Positions 33,560 to 41,625 of a stretch of DNA of 64,000 nt are shown one piece after another. This stretch comes from an uncultured Oscillospiraceae bacterium. GTDB taxonomy: Bacteria > Bacillota > Clostridia > Oscillospirales > Oscillospiraceae. The notes beneath the pieces were generated by a model. The model made no database searches and had not been told where the DNA came from. It saw only the letters and a program-made list of their open reading frames with translations. Made by a program: the position numbers and the translations under genes. Location: positions 19,023-83,022 of the forward strand of contig CAJOIC010000002.1 of assembly GCA_905234625.1 (NCBI GenBank), given 5' to 3'. Within the stretch, counting starts at the first letter, position 1. The number at the start of each line of letters is the position of its first letter.

Positions 33560-35035
33560 ATGGAAACTGTGATCGGATATCTGGACGCGTCCTGCGCGGC
33601 TTGGCCCGACAGCGTCGCCGTATCCGACGGGGAGCGGGAGCTGACGTTCACCGCTCTGCGGCGGATGGCCTGGGGCCTGGGGAACCTGCTCATGGAGCGG
33701 GGCCTTACCCGCGCCGCCGTGGGTGTCTACGCCCAGCGGAGGGCGGAGGTCGTCGCCGCCATGCTGGGATGCGCCGTCTCCGGGAACACATATGTCCCCC
33801 TCAATCCCGACGCGCCGGAGGAGAAGACGAAAAAGATCTTATCCCACGCAGGGGTGAGTCTGATCCTGGGCTTTGCCGAAGGGGAGTACGCCGCCGATGA
33901 TCTGGGGATCGGGTATCTCCGTCTGGACGGGGACTTTCCCGTGTCCGACGTCCGTCCGGACGTGACTGTCACAGGGGAGGACACGCTTTACATCATTTAT
34001 ACCTCCGGCTCCACGGGGGAGCCCAAGGGCATCCGGAAGAGCCATGGCTCCGTGGTGGATTTCATGGAGGCTTACGCCAGGGAGCTGGACTTCGGTCACA
34101 AGGAGATCCTGGGGAACCAGACCCCCTTCTGCTTCGATGCCTCCGCCAAGGATATCTATCTCATGCTGAAGACCGGCGCGAGGATGGAGATCATACCATC
34201 GGAGAAATTTGCCTTCCCCGTGACCCTGATCGAATATCTGAACGAGAAAAAGATGACCTTCCTGTCCTGGGTGCCTTCTGCCCTGGCCATCGTAGCCCGT
34301 CTTCGCACCTTCCGGGACATCCTGCCTGAGACGGTGCGGCGGGTGGCCTTCGTGGGGGAGGTGTTCCCTCTCAAGGACCTGGAGGCATGGCGGACGGCTC
34401 TGCCGGACATCGAATATATAAACCTTTACGGCTCCTCGGAGCTGGCTGGCGTCGCGGCCCTGTACCACATCCCCAAGGAGGGACCGCTGCCCTCGCCGCT
34501 GCCCATCGGAAGGCCTCTGGCAAACTCCCGCATTTTCCTCTGGGAGGACGGTCGTATCGTCCCGGATCGGGGCGAGATGCTGGTGGCAAGCGGGGCGCTG
34601 GCGGACGAATATCTGAACGATCCCGAAAAAACCGCCGCTACCTTCGAAACCATAGATGTGGAGGGCGTCCCCACCCGAGTGCTGCACACCGGGGATTGGG
34701 CGCGGTATGACGAGGACGGGAATCTTGTCTTCCTGGCCAGGAGCGACGCCCAGATAAAATACAAGGGCTACCGCATCGAGCTGGGGGAGATCGAGGCCGC
34801 GGTGAATGCGCTGGACTTCATCGGCAGAGCCTGCGTGCTGTATAACGCGGACAGGGAGCGCATCACGGCCTTCGTCACCTCGGACAGGCCCGATCTGAAG
34901 CTCCGGGACCTGAACGCCGCGCTGGACGGAAAGCTGGTGGACTATATGCTGCCGCGAAGGCTGGTGGTGCTGGAGCAGATGCCCCTCAACGCCAACGGTA
35001 AGATCGATCGGCCCTATCTCAAAACGCTTCTGTGA
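33560..35035 (+). CDS. DltA-like amino acid adenylating enzyme (AMP-binding ligase)
   Basis: 491 residues, the size of DltA. Activates a carboxylic acid, probably an amino acid, as an adenylate and loads it on a carrier protein. Core motifs: A3 YTSGSTGEPKG (148-157), INLYGSSELAG (A5), GEMLVASGALADEYLNDPEKT (A6), LHTGDWARYDEDG (A7), IKYKGYRIELGEIEAAV (A8), and NANGKIDR with the acyl-transfer Lys481 (A10). The carrier lies three genes downstream. Although it resembles D-alanine-poly(phosphoribitol) ligase, the substrate may differ: a PLP enzyme and a hexapeptide transferase are inserted in the operon and the MBOAT/SGNH genes are divergent instead of in the dltABCD order. Confidence 0.88.
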   Translation: METVIGYLDASCAAWPDSVAVSDGERELTFTALRRMAWGLGNLLMERGLTRAAVGVYAQRRAEVVAAMLGCAVSGNTYVPLNPDAPEEKTKKILSHAGVSLILGFAEGEYAADDLGIGYLRLDGDFPVSDVRPDVTVTGEDTLYIIYTSGSTGEPKGIRKSHGSVVDFMEAYARELDFGHKEILGNQTPFCFDASAKDIYLMLKTGARMEIIPSEKFAFPVTLIEYLNEKKMTFLSWVPSALAIVARLRTFRDILPETVRRVAFVGEVFPLKDLEAWRTALPDIEYINLYGSSELAGVAALYHIPKEGPLPSPLPIGRPLANSRIFLWEDGRIVPDRGEMLVASGALADEYLNDPEKTAATFETIDVEGVPTRVLHTGDWARYDEDGNLVFLARSDAQIKYKGYRIELGEIEAAVNALDFIGRACVLYNADRERITAFVTSDRPDLKLRDLNAALDGKLVDYMLPRRLVVLEQMPLNANGKIDRPYLKTLL

Positions 35036-35044
35036 GGTGATCCC

Positions 35045-36217
35045 ATGACGGAGGAAAAGCTGCTCTCCCTGGCGAGGGAGTATGCCACGCCCTTATATGT
35101 ATTCGACGCGGATGCCTTCCGAAAGAGGGCCCGTCTCGTAAAAGACGCCCTGGGGGAGAAGATCCGCCTGTGTTATTCTATCAAGGCCAATCCCTTCCTG
35201 CTTCGGTGCCTGCCGGAAGAGATATCCTTTCTGGAGGTCTGCTCTCCCGGAGAGCTCACCGTGTGCGAGAATGCCGGAGCGGACCTGACGACCATCGTCT
35301 TCTCCGGGGTCAATAAGACCCGGGACTGCGTGGAGCGGGCCATGGACGACCGTGTGGCCGTGTTCACGGCGGAGAGTCCGCTGCACTGCGAGCACATCGA
35401 AGCTGCGGCGGCGGAGCGTGGCATCGATGTCCCCGTCCTGCTGCGCCTTACGAGCGACAATCAGTTCGGCATGGACGACGATCTCATCGTGGAGCTGTGC
35501 GCCCGGCGGGAGCGGGAGTTTCCCCATATCCGCTTTGTGGGCCTGCACTACTTCTCCGGCACGCTGAAAAAGCGGCCCACCCTCATCGGCCGGGAGCTTG
35601 ACAAGCTGGACGCCCTGGCCCTGCGGGTCCGGGAGGAGACGGGCGTCGTCTTCACCCATATGGAATACGGTCCCGGTCTCTGGATCGACTATTTCGGGGA
35701 GGACCCGGACGGAGCGGAGGAGGCCCTTCTCGCGGAGGTCGCGCCCGTCATCCGTCCAATGGGGGAGAAATATGTCCTCACCGTGGAGATGGGCCGGTAT
35801 TACAGCGCTCCCTGCGGCGCGTACCTCACCACGGTCATGGACACGAAGACTAACTGCGGCTATCACTACGCCATCGTGGACGGCGGCCTGCACCAGATGA
35901 ACTATGACGGTCAGATGAAGGGCACCCAGGTGCCGGATATCCGCCGTCTTACCGGCGCCGACGGGGAACCGGAGGACTGGTGTGTCTGCGGCAGTCTATG
36001 CACGCCGAACGACGTGCTTGTGCGGCGGGTCTCCATGCCGGCGCCCGAGCGGGGAGATATCCTGGCCTTCATGCGCACCGGCGGCTATTCCATCTGCGAG
36101 GGTTTTGCCTTCCTGTTGAGCCGGGACCTGCCCGCGGTGGTCATCTATTCCGAAGCGGGCGGCGCCCATGTGGCCAGAGAGCATATCAAGCTTGATCCGT
36201 TGAATACACCAAAATAA
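35045..36217 (+). CDS. Type III PLP-dependent decarboxylase (diaminopimelate/ornithine decarboxylase-like)
   Basis: 390 residues. An alanine-racemase-fold barrel with C-terminal beta domain, resembling LysA-type decarboxylases. CYSIKANP holds the PLP Lys47; GLHYFSG replaces the HIGS block; EYGPGLW and VEMGRYYSAPCGAY are the phosphate-binding glycine and E-x-GR motifs; CGSLCTPNDVL replaces the CESGD motif, keeping the active-site Cys and Asp; GGYSICEGFAFLLSR is the late conserved block. It starts 9 bases after the adenylating gene. It probably makes or modifies the amino acid or amine used by the operon. Similar ligase/decarboxylase/carrier trios are known in exosortase-associated loci, where their product is also obscure. 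Confidence 0.88.
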   Translation: MTEEKLLSLAREYATPLYVFDADAFRKRARLVKDALGEKIRLCYSIKANPFLLRCLPEEISFLEVCSPGELTVCENAGADLTTIVFSGVNKTRDCVERAMDDRVAVFTAESPLHCEHIEAAAAERGIDVPVLLRLTSDNQFGMDDDLIVELCARREREFPHIRFVGLHYFSGTLKKRPTLIGRELDKLDALALRVREETGVVFTHMEYGPGLWIDYFGEDPDGAEEALLAEVAPVIRPMGEKYVLTVEMGRYYSAPCGAYLTTVMDTKTNCGYHYAIVDGGLHQMNYDGQMKGTQVPDIRRLTGADGEPEDWCVCGSLCTPNDVLVRRVSMPAPERGDILAFMRTGGYSICEGFAFLLSRDLPAVVIYSEAGGAHVAREHIKLDPLNTPK

Positions 36218-36229
36218 GGGAGAAACAGA

Positions 36230-36835
36230 ATGGATATCGACTATTTTTCCAACAAAGAGCTCCGGGAGATGGGGTTCAAGAGCCTGGGCAAGCGGGTCCT
36301 CATCTGCCGCACCTGCAAGCTCTACCACACTGACCAGATCGAGATCGGCGACGATGTGGAGATCGACGACTTCACCATCCTCAACGGCACCATCAAGATT
36401 GGCAACCACATCCACATCAGCTCCAACTGCGAGCTGTACTCCGGCGAGTCCAGCATCGAGATCCAGGACTACGCGGGCATTTCGTCCCATTGCTCCTTCT
36501 ACGGTATCACGGACGACTATGTGGGACCCTACATGAACAACCCCACCATCCCGCCCCGCTTCCGGAACCTGACGGAGCAGCCTGTGGTCATCGGAAAGCA
36601 CGTCCTCATCGCCACCCACAGCGTCATCCTGCCCGGCGTCACCATCGGGGAGGGGTGCTCCTTCGGCGCCCACGCCATGGTGTCCAAGTCCACGGAGCCC
36701 TGGGGCGTGTATGTGGGCTGTCCCGCCAAGCGCATCAAGGAGCGCGACCGGGGCATCCTGGAGAAATGTAAGGAACTGGAGGCCTCCGAGGCCGCCAGAA
36801 AAGAACGGGCTCTCGCCCGGAAAAACAAGAACTGA
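36230..36835 (+). CDS. Hexapeptide-repeat acyltransferase (left-handed beta-helix)
   Basis: 201 residues with imperfect [LIV]-G-x4 turns from about 35 to 165 (IGDDVEIDDF, IGNHIHISSN, IGKHVLIATHSVILPGVTIGEGCSFGAHAMV), the left-handed parallel beta-helix of trimeric acetyl/acyltransferases such as WbbJ/VatD relatives. The candidate catalytic His lies in IATHSV. A charged helix (ERDRGILEKCKELEAS...) ends the protein. It sits between the decarboxylase-like gene and the carrier gene with short gaps, so it probably acylates the product of that pathway, either from acyl-CoA or from the carrier; this is inference. Confidence 0.88.
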   Translation: MDIDYFSNKELREMGFKSLGKRVLICRTCKLYHTDQIEIGDDVEIDDFTILNGTIKIGNHIHISSNCELYSGESSIEIQDYAGISSHCSFYGITDDYVGPYMNNPTIPPRFRNLTEQPVVIGKHVLIATHSVILPGVTIGEGCSFGAHAMVSKSTEPWGVYVGCPAKRIKERDRGILEKCKELEASEAARKERALARKNKN

Positions 36836-36858
36836 CAACATAACGGAGGTAAAGCACA

Positions 36859-37083
36859 ATGAGAGAACAGGTTTTGGAGATCCTGCTGGATGTGGTCCCC
36901 GACGTGGATTTTGAGAATGAGGTCGATCTGGTAAAGGATAAGATCATCGACTCCTTCGCGGTGGTGGCCATGGTGAACGAGCTCAACGACGAGCTGGACA
37001 TCGATATCCCCTCCCGGGAGATCCTGCCGGAGAACTTTTACAGTCTCGATACCATCGTGGCTCTCGTGGAGAAATACAGCTGA
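36859..37083 (+). CDS. Acyl carrier protein (DltC-like)
   Basis: 74 residues, acidic four-helix carrier. The phosphopantetheine site is KIIDSFAVVAMV with Ser32; Phe replaces the usual Leu of DSL, and the following helix FAVVAMVNELNDELDIDI matches carrier proteins of the DltC/aminoacyl type. It is the last gene of the rightward operon, with GGAGG 10 bases upstream. It is the obvious acceptor for the adenylating enzyme at 33560 and donor for the MBOAT enzyme at 27743. Confidence 0.93.
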   Translation: MREQVLEILLDVVPDVDFENEVDLVKDKIIDSFAVVAMVNELNDELDIDIPSREILPENFYSLDTIVALVEKYS

Positions 37084-37193
37084 GCTCGGCTTCTTTCGAG
37101 AAAGGAGCTCAAAGGACCTTGATCCCGAACCAAGGTGTTTCGGCAACAGACCTCTGCGCCCGGCACCGCTGCCGCGGCGCTGTGGAGAATGTC

Positions 37194-37228
37194 AAAAACG
37201 GCGTGACCGGATCGGTCACGCCGTTTTT
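37194..37228. terminator. Bidirectional terminator between the carrier gene and the TSUP gene
   Basis: A perfect 15-bp stem (37194-37208 with 37214-37228) whose ends are A5/T5, so it works in both directions. It ends the rightward Dlt-like operon and the leftward permease gene. Confidence 0.9.
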
Positions 37229-37243
37229 CGTGGAATATGGGTT

Positions 37244-38011
37244 TTATGCGCCTGTGAACATCTCCCAGAGGATGCGGACGAAGAACACCGCCAGCACCAC
37301 GCCGATGATGGGCTTTACGATTTTAGAGCCGTTTTTCGTGAAGCTCCTGGCTCCCAGCCAGTTGCCGGCGATGCCGAAGACGCCCGCGATAAGGCCCAGG
37401 GTGAGGTACACCTTGCCGTTTATGAGGTATGTCACGAGGGCCGCCACGTTGGTGGAGAGGTTGATGACCTTTGTGATGCCGGCGGCGGAGTTCAGGTCCA
37501 TGTGGGCGAGGCCTGTCAGGAGCAGCAGCAGGAAGGTGCCGGTGCCGGGACCGTAGAACCCGTCGTATACACCGATGACGAGAGCGCAGCCCGCCGCCGC
37601 GGCATAGGTCTTCCCAGGGGAGAGGGGGTCGCCTCCCGCCGTGTCCAGGGCCTTGGAGCGGAAGACGTAGAAGGCGGTCAGAGGCAGGATGAATAGCAGG
37701 ATGATCTTGAAGACCCGGTCGCTGACGAGAAGGGCCAGATTCGCGCCGCCGGTGGAGCCCGCCAGGGCGCACACGGCGCATACGAGGGCGAGCTTCCACC
37801 GGATGAAGCCCTGCTTCCAGAATTTGTAGGTGGTCAGGGTGGTGCCCATGGCGGAGCTGACCTTGTTGGTGCCGATGGCGGAGTGGGCAGGCAGGCCCGC
37901 GATGAGGTAAGCCGGCAGAGAGATGAGTCCGCCGCCTCCGGCGATGGCGTCCACATATCCGCCGAGAAAGATCAGCGGACAGACGATGAGATATCGCGTG
38001 AGCTCGCTCAT
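37244..38011 (-). CDS. TSUP family transporter (TauE/SafE-like permease)
   Basis: 255-residue permease with about eight membrane helices and an internal two-fold repeat. Family signs are GGYVDAIAGGGGLISLPAYLIAGLP with the following GTNKVSSAMGT, and the second-half counterpart GVYDGFYGPGTGTFLLLLLTG...AAGITKVINLSTN. These transporters move sulfite, sulfonates or related organic anions; the substrate here is unknown. ATG 38011 was preferred over 38017 because GGAGGAGG lies 7 bases before it and only one base before the other. Monocistronic. Confidence 0.92.
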   Translation of the reverse strand: MSELTRYLIVCPLIFLGGYVDAIAGGGGLISLPAYLIAGLPAHSAIGTNKVSSAMGTTLTTYKFWKQGFIRWKLALVCAVCALAGSTGGANLALLVSDRVFKIILLFILPLTAFYVFRSKALDTAGGDPLSPGKTYAAAAGCALVIGVYDGFYGPGTGTFLLLLLTGLAHMDLNSAAGITKVINLSTNVAALVTYLINGKVYLTLGLIAGVFGIAGNWLGARSFTKNGSKIVKPIIGVVLAVFFVRILWEMFTGA

Positions 38012-38137
38012 GATCATGCCTCCTCCGGTTGACAGAAATGCCGGTTTTTCATATACTGGGACATATTTTACCGCATATTACCGCAAAGTTCCATGGACGA
38101 AATGGTGAAACTTTGTGTCGGAAGAGGAGAGAGTTTT

Positions 38138-38647
38138 ATGCTGTTGCGCTATGAAGACAAGGCCCCGGCCATGGGTCGGCGGTGCTATATAGCGCCCAAT
38201 GCCGCCGTGATCGGGGACGTGACCCTGGGGGACGACGCCTCCGTCTGGTTCGGCGCGTCTGTTCGGGGCGATTCCGCGCCCATCACCGTCGGCGAGGGTA
38301 CGAACATCCAGGACAACGCCTCCGTCCATTGCTCGGACGGTATCCCCTGCGTCATCGGCCGGGACGTGAGCGTGGGCCACAACGCCGTGGTGCACAGCGC
38401 CGTCGTGGAGGATGGCGCGCTCATCGGTATGGGCGCGGTGGTGCTGGACGGCGCCGTGGTCGGCGCGGGGAGCATCGTCGGCGCGGGAGCAGTGGTCACG
38501 AAGGGGACCGTCGTCCCGCCGGGGAGCCTCGTCATGGGCATCCCCGGGAAGGTGATCCGCACCGTGCCGGAGGGGGCAAACCTGGAAAACGCCCGCATCT
38601 ACGCCCAGCGTAAAGAAGCGTATCGCAAGGAGGAAGAGGAGAAATGA
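38138..38647 (+). CDS. Gamma-carbonic-anhydrase-like hexapeptide protein
   Basis: 169 residues of left-handed beta-helix (YIAPNAAVIGDVTLGDDASVWFGASVRGD...) typical of the YrdA/CaiE gamma-carbonic-anhydrase-like family. Metal-site residues are visible: His in DNASVHCSDG, and the pair VGHNAVVH, with Arg/Asp of VRGD and Gln of NIQDN. ATG 38138 has GAGGAGAG 9 bases upstream; a longer frame begins at 38093 without a site. Its stop overlaps the CoA-transferase start (ATGA), so the two are co-translated. Whether it hydrates CO2 or acts in CoA metabolism cannot be decided here. Confidence 0.9.
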   Translation: MLLRYEDKAPAMGRRCYIAPNAAVIGDVTLGDDASVWFGASVRGDSAPITVGEGTNIQDNASVHCSDGIPCVIGRDVSVGHNAVVHSAVVEDGALIGMGAVVLDGAVVGAGSIVGAGAVVTKGTVVPPGSLVMGIPGKVIRTVPEGANLENARIYAQRKEAYRKEEEEK

Positions 38648-39942
38648 CACGCTATCAGGAGGAATATAAGCGCAAGCTCGTTACCGTGGAGGAGGCTCTC
38701 TCGAAGCTCAAGACCGGCGACGTTATCGGAACCAGCCAATGCGCCAACGAGCCCACGGCGATCTTCGATCAGATGCACACCTTGCATGGGAAGATCGGTC
38801 CCGTGAAGATGTACGGTCCCATGTGCTTCCTGCCCCATGAGTTCATGCTTGATCCCAAGTACCACGACACCTTCAACATGGACGTGGCCTTCCTCATGGG
38901 GGACACCCGGAAGAGTCACGCCATGGGCGCTCTCAACTACTATCCCACGGATCTGCACAACGGCCCCTCCCGCTGGATGAGCGTGAACGACGTGAACGTC
39001 TTCATCACGGCGGCGACGCCCATGGATAAGCACGGATACATGAAGATCCCCCTGTGCCTCATCCACGAGAAGGCGTTTTTCGAGGCCGCGGACACGGTCA
39101 TCGTCCAGGTGAACGCGAATCTGCCGGACGTCTGGGGGGACACGGAGATTCATGTGTCCGAGGTGGACTGGATCGTGGAGGCGGACTCGCCCCTGCCGTA
39201 CCTGCCCGAGAGCCATCCTGACGAGACAGAGAAGATCATCGGAGGCTATATCTCCGAGCTCATCCATGACGGGGATTGCATCCAGCTTGGCATCGGCGGC
39301 ATCCCGGACGCGGCGGCCCAGTCCCTCATGGACAAGCACGACCTGGGCGTCCACTCCGAGATGATCACAAACTCCATGGTGGACCTGGTGGAGGCCGGAG
39401 TCATCACCGGCAGGAAGAAGACCCTGCACCAGGGGAAGATCGTGGGGGCCTTCGCCTTCGGCACCCAGCGGCTTTACGACATGCTGGACTGCAATCCCGG
39501 GGTCATGCTCCGGCGGGGAGATTTCGTGAACGATCCCTGGGTCATCGCCCAGAACGATAACTTCGTGTCCGTGAACTCCTGCCTGTCGGTGGATCTGACG
39601 GGACAGGTCTGCTCCGAGTCCATCGGCTCCCGGCAGTATTCCGGCACCGGCGGGCAGTCTGATATGGCCGTGGGCGCGGCCCACGCCAAGGGCGGACGGA
39701 ACTTCATCGCCGCGCCCTCCACACGAAAGGGCGGTACGGTGTCCACCATCACCGCCCAGCTGGCGCCGGGCTCGGTGGTGAGTCTCAGCCGCAATCAGGT
39801 GGACTGCATCGTGACGGAATACGGTGTGGCCTGGCTCAAGGGCCGGAACCTCCGTCAGAGAGCGGAGAATCTCATCGCCGTGGCCCATCCGGATTTTCGC
39901 GCCGAGCTCCGGGAACAGGCGAAAAAGCTTTGTCTTTGGTGA
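38644..39942 (+). CDS. Acetyl-CoA hydrolase/transferase family (4-hydroxybutyrate/butyryl-CoA:acetate CoA-transferase-like)
   Basis: 432 residues, the usual size for class I-type Cat1/AbfT-like CoA-transferases, which swap CoA between acids in fermentative anaerobes. The N-terminal VTVEEALSKLKTGDVIG is typical. Catalytic region: VCSESIGSRQYSGTGGQSDMAVGAAHAKGG, with Glu in SESIG as the probable acyl-enzyme nucleophile, and the CoA-binding GIGGIPDAAAQSL loop earlier. Late blocks RKGGTVSTITAQLAPG and VVTEYGVAWLKGRNLRQRAENLI also match. Exact donor and acceptor (butyrate, 4-hydroxybutyrate or propionate) cannot be assigned. Translationally coupled to the carbonic-anhydrase-like gene. Confidence 0.9.
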   Translation: MTRYQEEYKRKLVTVEEALSKLKTGDVIGTSQCANEPTAIFDQMHTLHGKIGPVKMYGPMCFLPHEFMLDPKYHDTFNMDVAFLMGDTRKSHAMGALNYYPTDLHNGPSRWMSVNDVNVFITAATPMDKHGYMKIPLCLIHEKAFFEAADTVIVQVNANLPDVWGDTEIHVSEVDWIVEADSPLPYLPESHPDETEKIIGGYISELIHDGDCIQLGIGGIPDAAAQSLMDKHDLGVHSEMITNSMVDLVEAGVITGRKKTLHQGKIVGAFAFGTQRLYDMLDCNPGVMLRRGDFVNDPWVIAQNDNFVSVNSCLSVDLTGQVCSESIGSRQYSGTGGQSDMAVGAAHAKGGRNFIAAPSTRKGGTVSTITAQLAPGSVVSLSRNQVDCIVTEYGVAWLKGRNLRQRAENLIAVAHPDFRAELREQAKKLCLW

Positions 39943-39957
39943 ATCGGATAAACGATT

Positions 39958-39986
39958 GCTCCGGGAAGCGAAAAGCCTCCCGGAGC
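39958..39986 (+). terminator. Hairpin after the CoA-transferase gene
   Basis: A 9-bp stem (39958-39966 with 39978-39986) lies 15 bases after the stop. The T run is poor, so it may stabilise the transcript or terminate weakly. Confidence 0.5.
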
Positions 39987-40079
39987 TGATTATTCCGGCG
40001 CTCTTTAGGAAAAGTAACGTTACCGGGCTTCCACTCTTGTGAATAGCGGGGATTCTGTGCGAGTGTAAAGCTCTTTTTG

Positions 40080-40107
40080 GGTACTTTTTCGTTCAAGAAA
40101 AAGTACC
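40080..40107. repeat. Palindrome overlapping the amidohydrolase stop
   Basis: An 11-bp perfect stem (40080-40090 with 40097-40107) of the form GGTACTTTTTC/GAAAAAGTACC with a 6-base loop containing the amidohydrolase stop codon (40093-40095). It may serve as that gene's terminator; its odd composition also suits a dispersed intergenic element, of which only one copy is seen here. Confidence 0.5.
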
Positions 40108-41454
40108 AAGATAGCGGGCGATCTCCGCCTCCGCGTCCCATACGAGGCGATCCTCGTCGATCCCGGCAAGATGTCCGTCCTCCACAACGACCCGTCCGTT
40201 CACGACGGTGGTATCGACCGGCCCCTTGAGCCCTACGGTACACAGCACGGCCTTGGGGTCCCGGCAGGCGCCGACGAGCTCCAGCCGGTCCTTCCGCAGC
40301 AGGAAGAAGTCCGCGCACTTGCCTGCCTCCAAGCTCCCGATCTCGCGCTCCCGGCCCAGCAAACGCGCGCCGCCTACGGTGGCCATTTTCAGGATGTCGT
40401 ACCCGGTGGGCGCTCGGTCCCCGGATGTCAGGCGATGCAGCAGATAGCACACCCGCATCTCCTCCAGGAGGTTCGAGCCGTCGTTCGAGGCGCTGCCGTC
40501 CACGCCGAGACCCACCGGCACGCCCGCCGCCAGTAGCTCCGGGATCCGCGCCGTGCCGGAGGAGAGCTTCATATTGGAAACGGGACAGTGACAGACCCCG
40601 GTGCCGGTCCTCCCCAGCAGGCAGATCTCCTCGTCGTTGAAGTGGATGCCATGGGCGTACCAAACGTCCGGTCCCAGCCAGCCCAGGGTCTCCATGTACG
40701 CCAGGGGGCGCATGCCCACGGTCTCCAGGGTGTACCGCTCCTCGTCCTTCGTCTCGCACAGGTGAGTGTGCAGGCGCACGCCCAGGGACCGGGCCAGCTT
40801 CGCGCTCTCCCGAAGGAGCGTCTCGGACACGGAAAACGGAGAGCAGGGGGCCAGAGCCACCCGGCGCAGGGAGCCGAAGGCGGGGGCGTGGTATCGCTCC
40901 ACGGCGTCCCGGCTGTCCCGCAGGATGTCGTCAACCGGCTGGACCACGCTGTCCGGCGGCAGACCTCCGTCCTTTTTCGAGAGGTCCATGCTCCCCCGGG
41001 AAAAGTGCATCCGCACGCCCATCCGCTCCGCCGCCGCGGCCTGGGCCCCCAGAAGGTCCCCGGCGTCCCTGGGAAAGACGTAGTGGTGGTCGAATACGGT
41101 GGTGCAGCCGTTTTTCATGAGCTCCCCGATGCCCGCGAGGCTGGAGAGATACACCGTGTCCTCGTTCATTCCCTTCCAGACCTCGTACAGGGCGACGAGC
41201 CAGGGGAAGAGCTCCAGACTCTGCACCTGGGGCAGGTTGCGGGAGAAGAGCTGGTACAGGTGGTGATGCGTGTTCACTAGACCGGGATAGCACAGCATCC
41301 CCCGTCCGTCTATCACCCGGTCCGCCGTAGGCGTCTCCGGTCCGATGGAGCGGATGATGCCGTCCTCGGCGTACAGGTTCGCGTTTTCATATACCCGGTC
41401 GTCTCCGTCGCAGGAGATGAGAGTGTCGATATCCTTCACGAGCAGCGATGCCAT
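40093..41454 (-). CDS. Amidohydrolase, 8-oxoguanine deaminase/AtzB-like (TrzN/ATZ family)
   Basis: 453-residue metal-dependent hydrolase of the cytosine-deaminase/TRZ-ATZ branch. Metal and catalytic residues: NTHHHLYQLFSRN (HxH at strand 1), THLCETKDEE (His), WYAHGIHFNDEE (His), and VGLGVDGSASNDGSNLLEEMR (catalytic Asp). The long FSRNLPQVQ and FDHHYVFP segments fit enzymes annotated as 8-oxoguanine deaminase or hydroxydechloroatrazine hydrolase. Purine salvage is the likeliest role. ATG 41454 has GGAGG 7 bases upstream; upstream Mets have none. Its stop lies in a palindrome. Confidence 0.88.
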   Translation of the reverse strand: MASLLVKDIDTLISCDGDDRVYENANLYAEDGIIRSIGPETPTADRVIDGRGMLCYPGLVNTHHHLYQLFSRNLPQVQSLELFPWLVALYEVWKGMNEDTVYLSSLAGIGELMKNGCTTVFDHHYVFPRDAGDLLGAQAAAAERMGVRMHFSRGSMDLSKKDGGLPPDSVVQPVDDILRDSRDAVERYHAPAFGSLRRVALAPCSPFSVSETLLRESAKLARSLGVRLHTHLCETKDEERYTLETVGMRPLAYMETLGWLGPDVWYAHGIHFNDEEICLLGRTGTGVCHCPVSNMKLSSGTARIPELLAAGVPVGLGVDGSASNDGSNLLEEMRVCYLLHRLTSGDRAPTGYDILKMATVGGARLLGREREIGSLEAGKCADFFLLRKDRLELVGACRDPKAVLCTVGLKGPVDTTVVNGRVVVEDGHLAGIDEDRLVWDAEAEIARYLGTFS

Positions 41455-41540
41455 GGCGGGACCTCCGTTTCTTTCCATGACCGCAGAGTACCACATTCCG
41501 CCGGATCTCACAAGAGAAAGATAGCTTTATTATAAACATA

Positions 41541-41570
41541 TTGACATGGTGGGTTTATGGGTAGTATAAT
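41541..41570 (+). promoter_or_regulatory. Promoter of the nifS-nifU-mnmA operon
   Basis: TTGACA (41541-41546), an 18-base spacer, then TATAAT (41565-41570), about 55 bases before the ATG at 41626. No IscR gene is adjacent. Confidence 0.85.
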
Positions 41571-41625
41571 GTACTCGCGGACGGGGGATCGTCCGCGAAA
41601 ACCCGTGAAACGAGGGATAAGATCC

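Noticed and set aside
33560..37083. Plain dltA-dltC D-alanylation operon
   Set aside because: The order differs from dltABCD and two extra enzymes are inserted, so D-Ala specificity should not be assumed.
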